Assembly: GCF_031729055.1 (NCBI RefSeq)
Contig: NZ_JAVMIP010000002.1
Span: 310,001 to 374,000 of the forward strand
Length of the DNA stretch: 64,000 nucleotides
Direction: 5' to 3'
Source of the DNA: Pseudocalidococcus azoricus BACA0444
Lineage (GTDB): Bacteria; Cyanobacteriota; Cyanobacteriia; Thermosynechococcales; Thermosynechococcaceae
The notes beneath the pieces are model-generated. The model did not search any database and was not told the DNA's origin. It saw only the letters and a list, made by a program, of their open reading frames with translations. This document shows positions 1 to 7,680 of this stretch, piece after piece; the first letter of the stretch is position 1, and each line of letters begins with the position of its first letter. Both the position numbers and the translations under genes were made by a program.

Positions 1-35
1 GTAGCATAGAACAAGAAATAGGAGATTATTAAATT

Positions 36-263
36 ATGGTCATTACCAACTCCCAGCCCCGTTCTCGCCAAGTTCTTTTATCCCAAGATGAAGATGGTTA
101 CTTTATTGTCGAAGTCCCCAGCCTCCCTGGATGTATCAGTCAAGGCAAAACTCGCGAAGAAGCCCTAGAAAATATTAAAGAAGCGATTGAATTACACCTT
201 GAAGTCTTAGAAGAACGTGGTGAGCCAATTCCTGAAGATACAACCGAAGTCATTACCGTATGA
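36..263 (+). CDS. hicB: HicB-type antitoxin
   Basis: A 75-residue protein of the HicB antitoxin family. It has the short degenerate-RNase-H-like fold signature with DEDGYFIVEVPSLPGC followed by SQGKTREEALENIKEAI. Such proteins neutralise the HicA mRNA interferase. A GGAG ribosome site lies just upstream of the ATG. The stop overlaps the start of hicA (ATGA), the normal coupled arrangement, although here the antitoxin comes first. The partner toxin carries a frameshift, so this antitoxin probably no longer has a local target. A degenerate second copy of the first 170 nt lies at 1384-1557. Confidence 0.88.
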   Translation: MVITNSQPRSRQVLLSQDEDGYFIVEVPSLPGCISQGKTREEALENIKEAIELHLEVLEERGEPIPEDTTEVITV

Positions 264-480
264 TTAAGTTACCCGTTGTCTCCGGTAAAGAATGTATTCG
301 AGCATTAGAAAAAGTTGGATTTGCTATACATCGCCAAAAGGGAGTCACATTACTCTAGTACGAGACAATCCCAAAAACCAAGTTACAATTCCTAACCATA
401 AAGAAATTGCTAGGGGAACTTTACGCACAATTATCAATCAAGCTGGATTAACCGTTGAACAATTTACGAATTTGTTATAA
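260..480 (+). pseudogene. hicA: hicA toxin, broken by a 1-base deletion
   Basis: From the ATG at 260 the frame encodes MIKLPVVSGKECIRALEKVG and continues to IHRQKG, then runs into a TAG at 356. The following frame continues the HicA sequence with GSHITLVRD, then VTIPNHKEIARGTLRTIINQ, to a stop at 480. Adding one base near 338-343 would restore a normal HicA of about 73 residues with its catalytic histidine (GSH). HicA is a double-stranded-RNA-binding-fold mRNA interferase. As written the toxin loses its catalytic histidine, so it should be inactive. A sequencing error at this AAAAGGGA run is the alternative. Confidence 0.85.
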
Positions 481-533
481 AGCATCGTGGCAATTTTTTC
501 ACCAAGTACATTTAAAATCAAGAGGATACATTC

Positions 534-713
534 ATGAACACTAAAGAGATACTACAATCATCTGAGTCAACCGAACTAAACATATCATCCTTACTCGATT
601 TAGTCACTCAAATTCAAGCCCAAGTCCCGATTGAAGAATGGCAAAAGTTACCAACTGATTTATCTATTAATCATGATCACTATCTCTATAGTTCACCAAA
701 AGTTGAGGAATGA
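534..713 (+). CDS. Small antitoxin-like protein of a VapBC-type pair
   Basis: A 59-residue reading frame starts at an ATG preceded by AAGAGGAT and ends in an ATGA overlap with a dead PIN-domain gene. The protein is acidic and contains LLDLVTQIQAQVPIEEWQKL. I do not recognise a named family, but position and overlap are those of the antitoxin upstream of a cyanobacterial PIN toxin. The frame is intact while the toxin is not, so it would be an orphan antitoxin. It could also be decaying. Confidence 0.5.
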   Translation: MNTKEILQSSESTELNISSLLDLVTQIQAQVPIEEWQKLPTDLSINHDHYLYSSPKVEE

Positions 714-766
714 AAACTATCTTTGCTGATATAGGCTAGTGGATTGCTTTACTCCGATAATTCTTA
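710..766 (+). pseudogene. Remnant of a PIN-domain (VapC-type) toxin
   Basis: The ATG at 710 overlaps the stop of the upstream antitoxin. It encodes MKTIFADIG, then TAG, then WIALLR and a second stop. Intact cyanobacterial PIN toxins commonly begin MKTIFADTGYWIALL. The premature stop therefore sits where the conserved Tyr is expected, and nearly all of the gene beyond is missing. The aspartate in FAD would be the first metal ligand of the PIN active site. Confidence 0.6.
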
Positions 767-784
767 TTTCAAAAGGTATCATTC

Positions 785-1066
785 ATGCAAACCCAAGAAA
801 CAAGCCCTCAAAATGCTTCAGCAGTAATACAACTACAGCAAGAAGTAATCCAACAAATTGAAACCCTGCCCGCTAACCTTTTACAAGAAGTTCTCGACTT
901 TCTTTTATTTATTAAAGCTCGTCATCATCAAAACTCACCGACAATAGCAGAACTCAAAATCAAAGCAATGTCTGACGAAGATTTAGAGATAACACGTTTA
1001 AGCGAGCCTAGTCTAGCCGAAGATTGGTTAACCCCTGAAGAGGATCAAGCGTGGCAACATTTATAA
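785..1066 (+). CDS. DUF2281-type antitoxin of a MazF/PemK pair
   Basis: A 93-residue protein. The central segment IETLPANLLQEVLDFLLFIK is typical of DUF2281 proteins, small cyanobacterial antitoxins usually paired with PIN or MazF toxins. The acidic C-terminal tail ends in TPEEDQAWQHL, a plausible toxin-binding tail. The gene overlaps the following MazF-like gene by 16 bases, which implies translational coupling. Family assignment is from recall of the motif; pairing is seen directly. Confidence 0.72.
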   Translation: MQTQETSPQNASAVIQLQQEVIQQIETLPANLLQEVLDFLLFIKARHHQNSPTIAELKIKAMSDEDLEITRLSEPSLAEDWLTPEEDQAWQHL

Positions 1067-1383
1067 AAGGTGATGTGGTTGTTGTTCCTTTCCCATTTTC
1101 TGACTTAACAAATGCCAAACGACGACCCGCCTTAGTTATGGCTGAATTAGACCAAAATGATTTGATTCTCTGCGTTATTACCAGCCGAGCTGCACTTTAT
1201 GACTACATAACTCCAATCAATGATAGTGATTTTGAAACAGGTAGCCTTAATCGGGTTAGTTACGCAAAATCAAATCGTATTTTCACGGCTAATGAACAGA
1301 TCATTGGTTATAAAATTGGTAAATTGAAGTCTAATAAAGTTCAGGAAATAGTCGAAAAGTTAATCATCATTCTACAGCGTTAG
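1051..1383 (+). CDS. MazF/PemK-family endoribonuclease toxin
   Basis: A 110-residue protein with the PemK/MazF fold signature. The N-terminal KGDVVVVPFPFSDLTNAKRR is followed by PALVM, ITS and the C-terminal YKIGKLKSNKVQEIVEKL. MazF toxins cleave single-stranded mRNA and stop growth until the antitoxin is restored. The start is GTG at 1051 inside the upstream antitoxin gene. The length is normal for the family and no key segment is missing. This is the only intact toxin-antitoxin pair at the left end of the window. Confidence 0.88.
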   Translation: MATFIKGDVVVVPFPFSDLTNAKRRPALVMAELDQNDLILCVITSRAALYDYITPINDSDFETGSLNRVSYAKSNRIFTANEQIIGYKIGKLKSNKVQEIVEKLIIILQR

Positions 1384-1574
1384 GCATAGATCAAGAAATA
1401 GGAGATTACTCAGTCATAGTCATTACCAAACCCCAGGCCTGTCCTCGCCAAGTTCTTCTATCCCAAGATGAAGATGGTTACTTTATTGTCGAAGTTCCTA
1501 GTCTCCCTCGGTGTATCAGTCAAGGTAAAACTCGCGAAGAAGCTCTTGAAAACATTATGACACCATTGACTTAG
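1384..1574 (+). pseudogene. Degenerate second copy of hicB
   Basis: Positions 1384-1557 align base for base, without gaps, to positions 4-177 of the intact hicB region, including the upstream ribosome site. The ATG start has become ATA (1416). The coding stretch keeps VLLSQDEDGYFIVEVPSLP and SQGKTREEALENI, then diverges abruptly and stops at 1572. No HicA follows. The duplicate and the original bracket the PIN and MazF modules. Confidence 0.82.
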
Positions 1575-1735
1575 GCCTGGAGAAGGAAGGTATTGAAGTT
1601 ATCCTGGCCTGTAAAATCAATCCCGCTGCCCATAAAAAATTTGTTGTAGAAAATCGAGTATTTCGCTCTAAGTGGTCGTCTAAGAACATAATGAACAGAA
1701 TATTTATTCAATTATTATTTTCTCATTCAATCTAA
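1559..1735 (+). pseudogene. Fragment resembling a C5-cytosine DNA methyltransferase N-terminus
   Basis: Immediately after the truncated hicB copy, one frame reads TIDLGLEKEGIEVILACKIN, then PAAHKKFVVENR, before ending at a TAA at 1733. This resembles the segment around motifs I-II of C5 methyltransferases (typically LDLGLEKAGFEVI then E-x-NPAA). No start codon and no catalytic PCQ motif are present. It is a scrap of a larger gene. The assignment rests on about 35 residues and is tentative. Confidence 0.4.
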
Positions 1736-1742
1736 ACAGAAC

Positions 1743-2201
1743 CTAGAGTTTTAAGGCTTGCATCAAATCATGACGGGTAATAATTCCCACCAGGCCCCCG
1801 GTTTCATCTAAAACAGGCAATCGGCTGATGTGGTGATGGACAATGGCCTGGGCAACTTCAGAAATAGGTGTGGTTGGGGTGGTTGTAATTGGATTAGTGG
1901 TCATGGCATCTTGAACCTGCATCCCCAGAGTTTTTTTCAGGTGATGATGGAACTTTTCCGGGGATTCAAAATAAATCACACTCCCCAATAGGGTTAAATA
2001 CACTGGCGGCTCTAAAGGGGCTTCTCGGACAATTAAATCTGCTTCCGTAATCAAGCCAACTAACTTCCCGCCCTCATCCACCACTGGCAATCCCCGCACC
2101 TGCTTTTCCTCCATGAGCTTAATCGCCGTTTCAATCGAGTCCGTCGGGCTAACGGTGTGAGGGTTGGTAGTCATGTAATCTTGAACAACAGCAGTAGTCA
2201 T
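1743..2201 (-). CDS. Two-CBS-domain protein
   Basis: A 152-residue soluble protein made only of a tandem CBS pair. CBS1 is roughly residues 1-60 (VQDYMTTNPHTVSPTDSI, VRGLPVVDEGGKLVGLIT). CBS2 is roughly residues 95-152 (VQDAMTTNPITTTPTTPI, ISRLPVLDETGGLVGIIT). CBS pairs bind adenosine nucleotides and usually act as energy sensors. With no attached enzyme domain, the partner is unknown. Chorismate mutase lies upstream on the same strand with a 44-base gap. Confidence 0.9.
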   Translation of the reverse strand: MTTAVVQDYMTTNPHTVSPTDSIETAIKLMEEKQVRGLPVVDEGGKLVGLITEADLIVREAPLEPPVYLTLLGSVIYFESPEKFHHHLKKTLGMQVQDAMTTNPITTTPTTPISEVAQAIVHHHISRLPVLDETGGLVGIITRHDLMQALKL

Positions 2202-2245
2202 AGGAATGATTATGAGGGGGATAGAGAATTAAACAATGGAAAAAA

Positions 2246-2662
2246 TTAATGATGGCTAGCCTGTAGATAAGAAGCAGTCAGGGCTAAATCCGGGCGTAAA
2301 TCACGGGCCTGGCGGAGATAAATATGTTGGATCAGGGCCTGGGGTTGGGGGGTATTGAAATAAATCAAGCACCGAATACACCGCTCTAGACCCCCTTCGA
2401 CATACATTTGCTGAACATCCAACAAGGGAATGGTTTGCCACTTGGGGCGTTCTCGGGCCACCGCCGCCGGAAAAATCCGATCCAAATCCCGTGTTACAGA
2501 AAACGTCACACTGATCACTTCCGTCAAGTCCAACTGGTTATGGGCTTCAATTTCGTCTAATAGCTCCTGCACCGCTTCCCGAATTGCCGGAATCGTATTA
2601 TTAGCGGCTGTCGTTGCCCCACGAATTGCTCGGACTCGCCATACCACACTGACATCCTCCAT
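2246..2662 (-). CDS. aroH: Chorismate mutase, AroH class
   Basis: A 138-residue protein with the AroH-class signature: an N-terminal VWRVRAIRGATTAANNT and a C-terminal QMYVEGGLERCIRCLIYFNT holding the basic and acidic active-site residues. It rearranges chorismate to prephenate for phenylalanine and tyrosine synthesis, normally as a trimer. The length matches the family. It sits between sppA and the CBS gene on the same strand, 21 bases downstream of sppA. Confidence 0.92.
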   Translation of the reverse strand: MEDVSVVWRVRAIRGATTAANNTIPAIREAVQELLDEIEAHNQLDLTEVISVTFSVTRDLDRIFPAAVARERPKWQTIPLLDVQQMYVEGGLERCIRCLIYFNTPQPQALIQHIYLRQARDLRPDLALTASYLQASHH

Positions 2663-2683
2663 GATTTACTTACTCTATCAAGC

Positions 2684-3529
2684 TCAAGGACGATAAAGCC
2701 AGAGGGGGAGGCCACTGGTTGCCAGTTCAAATTCCATCCAGTCTTGACCCAGGCCCAGTACCCGTGAAACTAGAGCCTGATTCTGGAACCGTGATTCCCC
2801 TCGACTGGGCAATAAACGACTCATCAACGACTTGGGTTCTTCAATTGGGACTAGCTTAGTTTTCTCCACATCCAGGCCCGCTAATTCCGCTGTCCACCGC
2901 CTGGCATCTTCTTCCGTCCCCAAGCGATCCACCAACCCTAAACCCAAGGCCTGCTGTCCCGTAAAGACCCGCCCATCGGCAAAGGTTCGCACAGTTTCTT
3001 CACTGAGATTACGCCCCTCCGCCACCGTTTGGACAAATTGCCCATAACTGGTATCAATCAAATCTTGGAGAATATTTTTTTCCTCGTCCGTCAGTTCCCG
3101 ATCAAAGGCCAAAATATCCTTGTAGGGCCCGGATTTAATCACCTTGAAGGAGACACCAATTTTATCCAGCAGCCGCTCCAGGTTATTGCCCCGGAGAATC
3201 ACCCCAATACTGCCGGTAATGGTGCCGGGGTTGGCCATAATATGTTCGGCTCCCATCCCGATATAAACCCCACCGGAAGCCGAGATATTGCCAAAACTAG
3301 CAACAATCTTCATTTTTGATCGCAAGCGTTTGAGCGCGGCATAAATTTCTTGGGAATCCCCAACCGTTCCCCCTGGGCTGTCAATGCGTAACAACAGGGC
3401 TGGAAATCCCCGCTCTTCCACGGTTTTTAAGGCTTTTAAGACACGCTTGCGGGTTGCCCCCATAATCGCCCCACAAACTTCAATTCGGGCAATTTGTTTT
3501 TTAACAGGTTGAGAAAAGGGCCAAGGCAT
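2684..3529 (-). CDS. sppA: Signal peptide peptidase SppA (short form)
   Basis: A 281-residue ClpP/crotonase-fold serine peptidase. Visible motifs are RIDSPGGTVGDSQEIY, the nucleophile Ser85 in SASGG, and the general-base Lys137 in SGPYKD, followed by VFTGQQALGLGLVD. SppA degrades cleaved signal peptides. There is no obvious N-terminal membrane anchor, so this is a short soluble or peripheral form. It may form an operon with aroH and the CBS gene, all on the minus strand with small gaps. Confidence 0.9.
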   Translation of the reverse strand: MPWPFSQPVKKQIARIEVCGAIMGATRKRVLKALKTVEERGFPALLLRIDSPGGTVGDSQEIYAALKRLRSKMKIVASFGNISASGGVYIGMGAEHIMANPGTITGSIGVILRGNNLERLLDKIGVSFKVIKSGPYKDILAFDRELTDEEKNILQDLIDTSYGQFVQTVAEGRNLSEETVRTFADGRVFTGQQALGLGLVDRLGTEEDARRWTAELAGLDVEKTKLVPIEEPKSLMSRLLPSRGESRFQNQALVSRVLGLGQDWMEFELATSGLPLWLYRP

Positions 3530-3591
3530 AGATTTTGCAGGTACTCAATGAAATCCGGCGTTTAACTTTCCCCCATATTAGCCGCCTCTGA

Positions 3592-4731
3592 TTAGCTTTG
3601 TCCCAGGCCTGTGAGGCTAAACCAGAGAATTTGGGTCGTCCGCTTGGCTTGAAAGTCATTATCGCCAATGATCACAAGGCTAGAAGTTCCATCGACTAAC
3701 TGGGGCCCCAAGGTCATACCCTCCAAATTATCCAAAGTGATCCCCAAGGTTCCTAAATCTAACAGCAGGGCTTTGCGAACGGGTTTAATTCCCGCCAGGC
3801 CTGGGGGTAGGTTCCTCAAGGTAGAAATATCCGCTGCGCCCCCGAGGGAAACTTGAAACAACTTGACCCCAAAGCCTTGAGTCAGACTAAAGGTGCGCTC
3901 CAAGCTCAAAAAATGCCCCCCATTATCTAAAGCTAACAACTCCACCAGGCCATTGGCGGCAACGTTTTTTGGGGCTGGATCAAGGAGATAGGCGTGTTCA
4001 GCAATCAGGATAGGTTGGACATCTCCCCGCAGGTAATGCAAAATCCGGGCGGCTGAAATTAGCTGATTCTCTGGGTCTAAGTCCTGTTTCAAGCCAGTTT
4101 CCGTGGCCACAAAGAGGCGATCTCCGGTGGGATTTAAGGTTAAAGATTCAAAGCCCTGATTATTTTGCACACCTTGGGGGGGTAATTGGGGATCGGGGTT
4201 GGCTGTGTAGTAACTGGGAAGCCGAAATTGGAGTTTTTTAATGCCATCCAGGCCAAATTCGGCAATAAAGGGTGGGGCCTGGTCTTTCACCCCTTCGCTA
4301 CTGATCAACAGCGTCTTTTCGGGAGTTAGGGCAATCCCTTCCGGGTCGGCAGTGTTGGGCGCGAGGGGGGCCGACTGTTTATCCTGCAAAAATGTTACTT
4401 GCCTAATCTCGGCCGGAGTCGGGGCAGGGGGAGGTTGCAGCTTGAGCGTATAGAAACGGGGCTGTTGGCGGTCGTCACTGATGGCGTAATAGTGATTATT
4501 TTGGCGATCGTAGGTGATCCCGGAAAGTCCTCCCACTTTTGTATCGTTAAAATCCTGGTTGGGGAGTTGGGAAGCCTCGATAAATTTGATCTCCAGGGGT
4601 AAAAATAAGCGGGTCTGGGCCTGGACTTGGGGCAAAGTGCAACCTGCAAGCAGGGCAAAAATCCCAAACAGGATCACCCAAAACCGCTTGGGAAAATGAG
4701 GGAGTCGGATTTGTGGGACTGAGTTGATCAT
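3592..4731 (-). CDS. Phytase-like esterase-domain lipoprotein
   Basis: I place the start at the ATG at 4731. It begins a lipoprotein signal peptide (RFWVILFGIFALLAGC, lipobox LAGC) and gives 379 residues. The mature part resembles the esterase-like domain of phytase family (PF13449): VGGLSGITYDRQNNHYYAIS near the N-terminus and DNLEGMTLGPQL with IIGDNDF near the C-terminus. Members are exported beta-propeller-like proteins, and the substrate is not known here. The frame is open 63 bases further upstream, but that would bury the signal peptide. Confidence 0.82.
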   Translation of the reverse strand: MINSVPQIRLPHFPKRFWVILFGIFALLAGCTLPQVQAQTRLFLPLEIKFIEASQLPNQDFNDTKVGGLSGITYDRQNNHYYAISDDRQQPRFYTLKLQPPPAPTPAEIRQVTFLQDKQSAPLAPNTADPEGIALTPEKTLLISSEGVKDQAPPFIAEFGLDGIKKLQFRLPSYYTANPDPQLPPQGVQNNQGFESLTLNPTGDRLFVATETGLKQDLDPENQLISAARILHYLRGDVQPILIAEHAYLLDPAPKNVAANGLVELLALDNGGHFLSLERTFSLTQGFGVKLFQVSLGGAADISTLRNLPPGLAGIKPVRKALLLDLGTLGITLDNLEGMTLGPQLVDGTSSLVIIGDNDFQAKRTTQILWFSLTGLGQS

Positions 4732-4840
4732 CGTTGCCTTGCCCCTGACCTGATTTCTTAAATTATGCCCCCTGCGTCTTTGACACTGAACCACCTAAAG
4801 AGTTTCGGCAAAGTTATGGATGGGATCAGCCCCTGCTACA

Positions 4841-4937
4841 GAGTTACTCATTTAGGGTGAGATGGGGACAAGTCAGAAAATGCTCTATGGGCAGTCCTTT
4901 TGAGATTTCTATTTTCTTAGAACAGTCTGCGTAACTC
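4841..4937 (+). repeat. Interspersed element, copy A (MITE-like)
   Basis: A 97-base non-coding element with inverted ends GAGTTAC and GTAACTC. Its interior (TTTAGGGTGAGATGGGGACA, then AGTCAGAAAATG) recurs nearly unchanged on the other strand at 43714-43818 and more diverged at 41148-41243. It has no coding capacity. Terminal inverted repeats and dispersion fit a non-autonomous transposable element. Confidence 0.75.
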
Positions 4938-4986
4938 GATAAAACCTGGCCTGGGGAGTGAGATTATCCCTCGCTCGCTTGGGAAA

Positions 4987-5003
4987 ATATGTATAATACA
5001 TAT
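4987..5003. promoter_or_regulatory. Perfect palindromic operator upstream of marR
   Basis: ATATGTAT-A-ATACATAT is a perfect 8-1-8 inverted repeat of 17 bases, about 31 bases before the chosen MarR start. It includes a TATAAT hexamer (4992-4997) that could be the -10 box. MarR dimers bind palindromes of this size. Autoregulation by the adjacent gene is inferred. Confidence 0.65.
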
Positions 5004-5033
5004 ATATTTAAAGTCGTGACTTTTATCCTCGCG

Positions 5034-5555
5034 ATGGATCAGGCAAGAACCTTGAATCTTTTGGGGGCGTTGGCTCTCAGTATTATGGATACCGTCAATG
5101 CGGGCGTTGCATCTCAGGCTGGATATGGTGGCGAGACGGCGGCCGCACTGGTGACGTTGGGGGCTGATCCCGGCCTCTCAATTAATGCCCTACGACAAAT
5201 TCTCAATCTTTCCCATCCAGGAACCGTGAGGCTGATTGACCGCTTGGCAACGGCAAATCTGGTGGAGCGGCGGGCTGGGGTGGATGGTCGGACCTTGGCC
5301 CTGTTTCTCACAGAGGTGGGGCAGCAACGTCGGCAAGCCATTTTGAAGGCGCGACGGGAACAATTGCAGTTGGCTGTTAACACCCTGACAGAGGATGAAC
5401 GTCAACAACTGACCGGACTTCTGGAAAAGATGCTAACCGCCATGACAACCAGCGAGTTAAGAAATTTTGAGATTTGTCGCCTTTGTGAGGAAGAAGTGTG
5501 TCCGGCTGATCGATGTCCTGTTGAACAAAAATATCGCCAATTGCAGAGTTTATGA
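5034..5555 (+). CDS. MarR-family regulator with a C-terminal cysteine cluster
   Basis: A winged-helix MarR protein of 173 residues from the ATG at 5034 (MDQARTLNLL). An upstream in-frame ATG at 4989 lies inside the operator palindrome and is unlikely to be used. The core reads INALRQILNLSHPGTVRLID, RLATANLVERR, GVDGRTLALFLT. The C-terminus has four cysteines in ICRLCEEEVCPADRC, unusual for the family and suggestive of a metal or redox switch. The stop overlaps the start of an EamA exporter (ATGA), so it probably controls that exporter and itself. Confidence 0.88.
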   Translation: MDQARTLNLLGALALSIMDTVNAGVASQAGYGGETAAALVTLGADPGLSINALRQILNLSHPGTVRLIDRLATANLVERRAGVDGRTLALFLTEVGQQRRQAILKARREQLQLAVNTLTEDERQQLTGLLEKMLTAMTTSELRNFEICRLCEEEVCPADRCPVEQKYRQLQSL

Positions 5556-6433
5556 ACAGTATCCTGATTGCGCTCGGTTATGCCTGCTTCTGGGGTGTTG
5601 GAGTCACGCTGACTAAAATTGCCCTCTCGGAAATTCCTCCCACCACACTCTTAGTGATTCAACTGTCTGCCAGCGTTGCTTTTCTGGCCACAGCTTGCTA
5701 CCTCAGAGACGGGCAACTACCTTTTTCCTGGCGTAATCTCAAACAAGGTTTTGCCGGGATATTTGAGCCAGCCTTAGCCTACATGGTGGGTATTTTTGGC
5801 ATTCAAATGACAACCGCCAGCAATGCCACACTCATTGGTTCATCGGAAGTTATTCTAACGATTTTATTTGCCGCCGTATTTCTCGGGGAAAAGCTGACGC
5901 GGATGAAGTTATTACTAGCTGGGATTAGTTTTTTAGGAGTCCTGTTGTTGATGTTGCAGGACGCTGAAGGGGCTAGTAACAATTCGCTCTTGGGTGATTT
6001 ACTGATCCTGATGGGCACAACCTTTGCCGTTTGTTATGCTCTCTTGAGTAAGAAGCAGATCGCATCAGTTGAACCTTTGCACCTCACCTCCTCGCAGCAG
6101 CTAGTGGGCTTAATTGTGACCCTAGGCTGTTTTGCGCTCCTATCAACCATGAATCCAGCCTATGAAGTTAATGCTGGGAATATTTCGCCGCAGTTTTGGC
6201 TGTTGGCCGTGGGTTCCGGGATTATGCAATATGCTTTAGCGTTCCTGCTCTATCTGATGGCCTTGCAAAATTTACCTGTGAGCCAAGCGGCGTTTTATAT
6301 TGCCCTGATTCCGGTTTTTGGCGTGGCCAGTGCAGTGGTGATGATTGGGGAGCAGCCTAGTCTTGGCCAGTGGGTTGGGGGGGGATTCGTCATCGCCTCT
6401 TCTTACTGGGCTAACCGATTGAGAACCGATTAG
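5552..6433 (+). CDS. EamA/DMT-family membrane transporter
   Basis: A 293-residue protein with about ten hydrophobic helices in two EamA repeats (IALGYACFWGVGVTLTKIAL in the first, GDLLILMGTTFAVCYALLSK in the second). This is the drug/metabolite transporter architecture. It is translationally coupled to the preceding MarR gene, so it is probably an exporter induced by whatever that regulator senses. The substrate cannot be read from sequence. Confidence 0.88.
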   Translation: MNSILIALGYACFWGVGVTLTKIALSEIPPTTLLVIQLSASVAFLATACYLRDGQLPFSWRNLKQGFAGIFEPALAYMVGIFGIQMTTASNATLIGSSEVILTILFAAVFLGEKLTRMKLLLAGISFLGVLLLMLQDAEGASNNSLLGDLLILMGTTFAVCYALLSKKQIASVEPLHLTSSQQLVGLIVTLGCFALLSTMNPAYEVNAGNISPQFWLLAVGSGIMQYALAFLLYLMALQNLPVSQAAFYIALIPVFGVASAVVMIGEQPSLGQWVGGGFVIASSYWANRLRTD

Positions 6434-6469
6434 GCCGTCATGGCCCAAAGACATAACCCCGAAGATGGA

Positions 6470-7231
6470 CTATGGGGATTGGTGTATCCTGTTGCCGGGC
6501 TGGTGGAGGGTAGAGGGTGGAGTGACAGTCCATTGCCCTAGGAATAAACCTCCAGAAAATGCGGCGATTGCGGTGATCCCCACCAGGCCATAGGCATATT
6601 TCAGAGGGCAAGTCCAACTTAATTGGTGCTGGAGGTGTTGCAGGTCATCCGTGAGATGAAGGTTAATTTGCCCAGCCTTGTTTAACTCCTGGTGTAATTG
6701 ATTCAGGTCAGTCTGCCATTGTTCTAAAGTTGCCTGGCTGGCCTGGTATTCCCGGTGCAAGTTTTCCAACTCCGTAGTTAAGATTTCGTTTCTGGCCTGG
6801 GCCTGGTGGTAGCGGGTGACTAAATTAGACCGGGAAATGAGGGTGACATCCTTAACATTCGGACTGGGGCCATATTCCACCCGCACTAGCCTGTGAGTGC
6901 CTTTTACCCCCAGTTCATCCCCCTGATAACCTTTTTTGGCCCGATGAATTTTGGTCGTAAAGATCACCTTGTCCCCCGGCTGTAAGCCCAAGTTTGCCCA
7001 CTCCTGCCGCATGGGTAACCACCAATGATCGGGAGTCACGGCCTGGCGGGTATCGGCCAAGCTCAAATGCCGGACACAGACTTTTTGGATGGTTCTTCGG
7101 TTGGATTGCCCTTGTCGGCCTGGAGGATTTCGCCGCGACGGTAACCGAACACTTTCGTAGCTCCCAAACCGATCAATAACGCCCATCAAACGTACCACCC
7201 GCTTGTGTAGTGTTGCCAATTCCACCGCCAT
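6470..7231 (-). CDS. Unknown coiled-coil protein with a C-terminal membrane helix
   Basis: About 253 residues from the ATG at 7231 (the open frame continues to a GTG at 7237). Residues ~55-130 are basic and beta-rich (LSLADTRQAVTPDHWWLPM, LQPGDKVIFTTKI). A coiled coil follows (LTTELENLHREYQASQATLE) and then one hydrophobic helix (YAYGLVGITAIAAFSGGLFL) near the C-terminus. I do not recognise the family. The layout suggests a membrane-tethered protein with a possible nucleic-acid-binding N-terminal part. It stands alone, convergent with the EamA gene. Confidence 0.65.
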   Translation of the reverse strand: MAVELATLHKRVVRLMGVIDRFGSYESVRLPSRRNPPGRQGQSNRRTIQKVCVRHLSLADTRQAVTPDHWWLPMRQEWANLGLQPGDKVIFTTKIHRAKKGYQGDELGVKGTHRLVRVEYGPSPNVKDVTLISRSNLVTRYHQAQARNEILTTELENLHREYQASQATLEQWQTDLNQLHQELNKAGQINLHLTDDLQHLQHQLSWTCPLKYAYGLVGITAIAAFSGGLFLGQWTVTPPSTLHQPGNRIHQSP

Positions 7232-7237
7232 CGCCAC

Positions 7238-7680
7238 TAGTCTCCTTGCGTTCTAGATCGAGACTAACAAAACCTTTCAAAATTTTGACTTTTTTGATGC
7301 GAACGACCAGTCCATGACCTTGTCCCATAATCCCTGGCCTGGGCAAACTCCAATCCCCCCCAACCTTAAATCATCTCTTTCCTGCTGCCACTGGTGCTGA
7401 GAAACTAACAATTAATCAGATCCCAACAGGAGCAGTCCAGGCACTCTGGAAATTTATTGCCAGCCTTAAACAAATCTGCTGATTTAATTGAGTTGTGATG
7501 TGATACGAAATAGCTTTCTTCAGCGATGATCAACAGTTTGACTAGGTATTTATGACCTGACTCACATTGCGAAAATGCTAAGAGTTGTTGAATTTTAATG
7601 CTGAATCTTGATAATGCCTACTGCCCAATGGGGATCGCAGTAGCGTGGAAGACACAAGCATTATTGATTTACCAAGGCTT
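7238..7680. other. Intergenic region upstream of pntA
   Basis: Without a convincing gene. It probably holds divergent promoters for the unknown coiled-coil gene and for the pnt operon. No repeat or RNA gene was recognised. Confidence 0.5.
7588..7615 (+). promoter_or_regulatory. Candidate promoter of the pnt operon
   Basis: TTGAAT at 7588 and GATAAT at 7610 are separated by 16 bases, close to the consensus -35/-10 pair. They lie about 65 bases before the pntA start. This is a by-eye match only. Confidence 0.45.

Noticed and set aside
3029..3319. A 96-codon plus-strand frame within sppA
   Set aside because: Shadow of sppA, which has clear catalytic motifs on the other strand.
4989..5033. Upstream ATG of the MarR gene as the true start
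   Set aside because: It would place the start codon inside the operator palindrome and add 15 residues not typical of MarR proteins.
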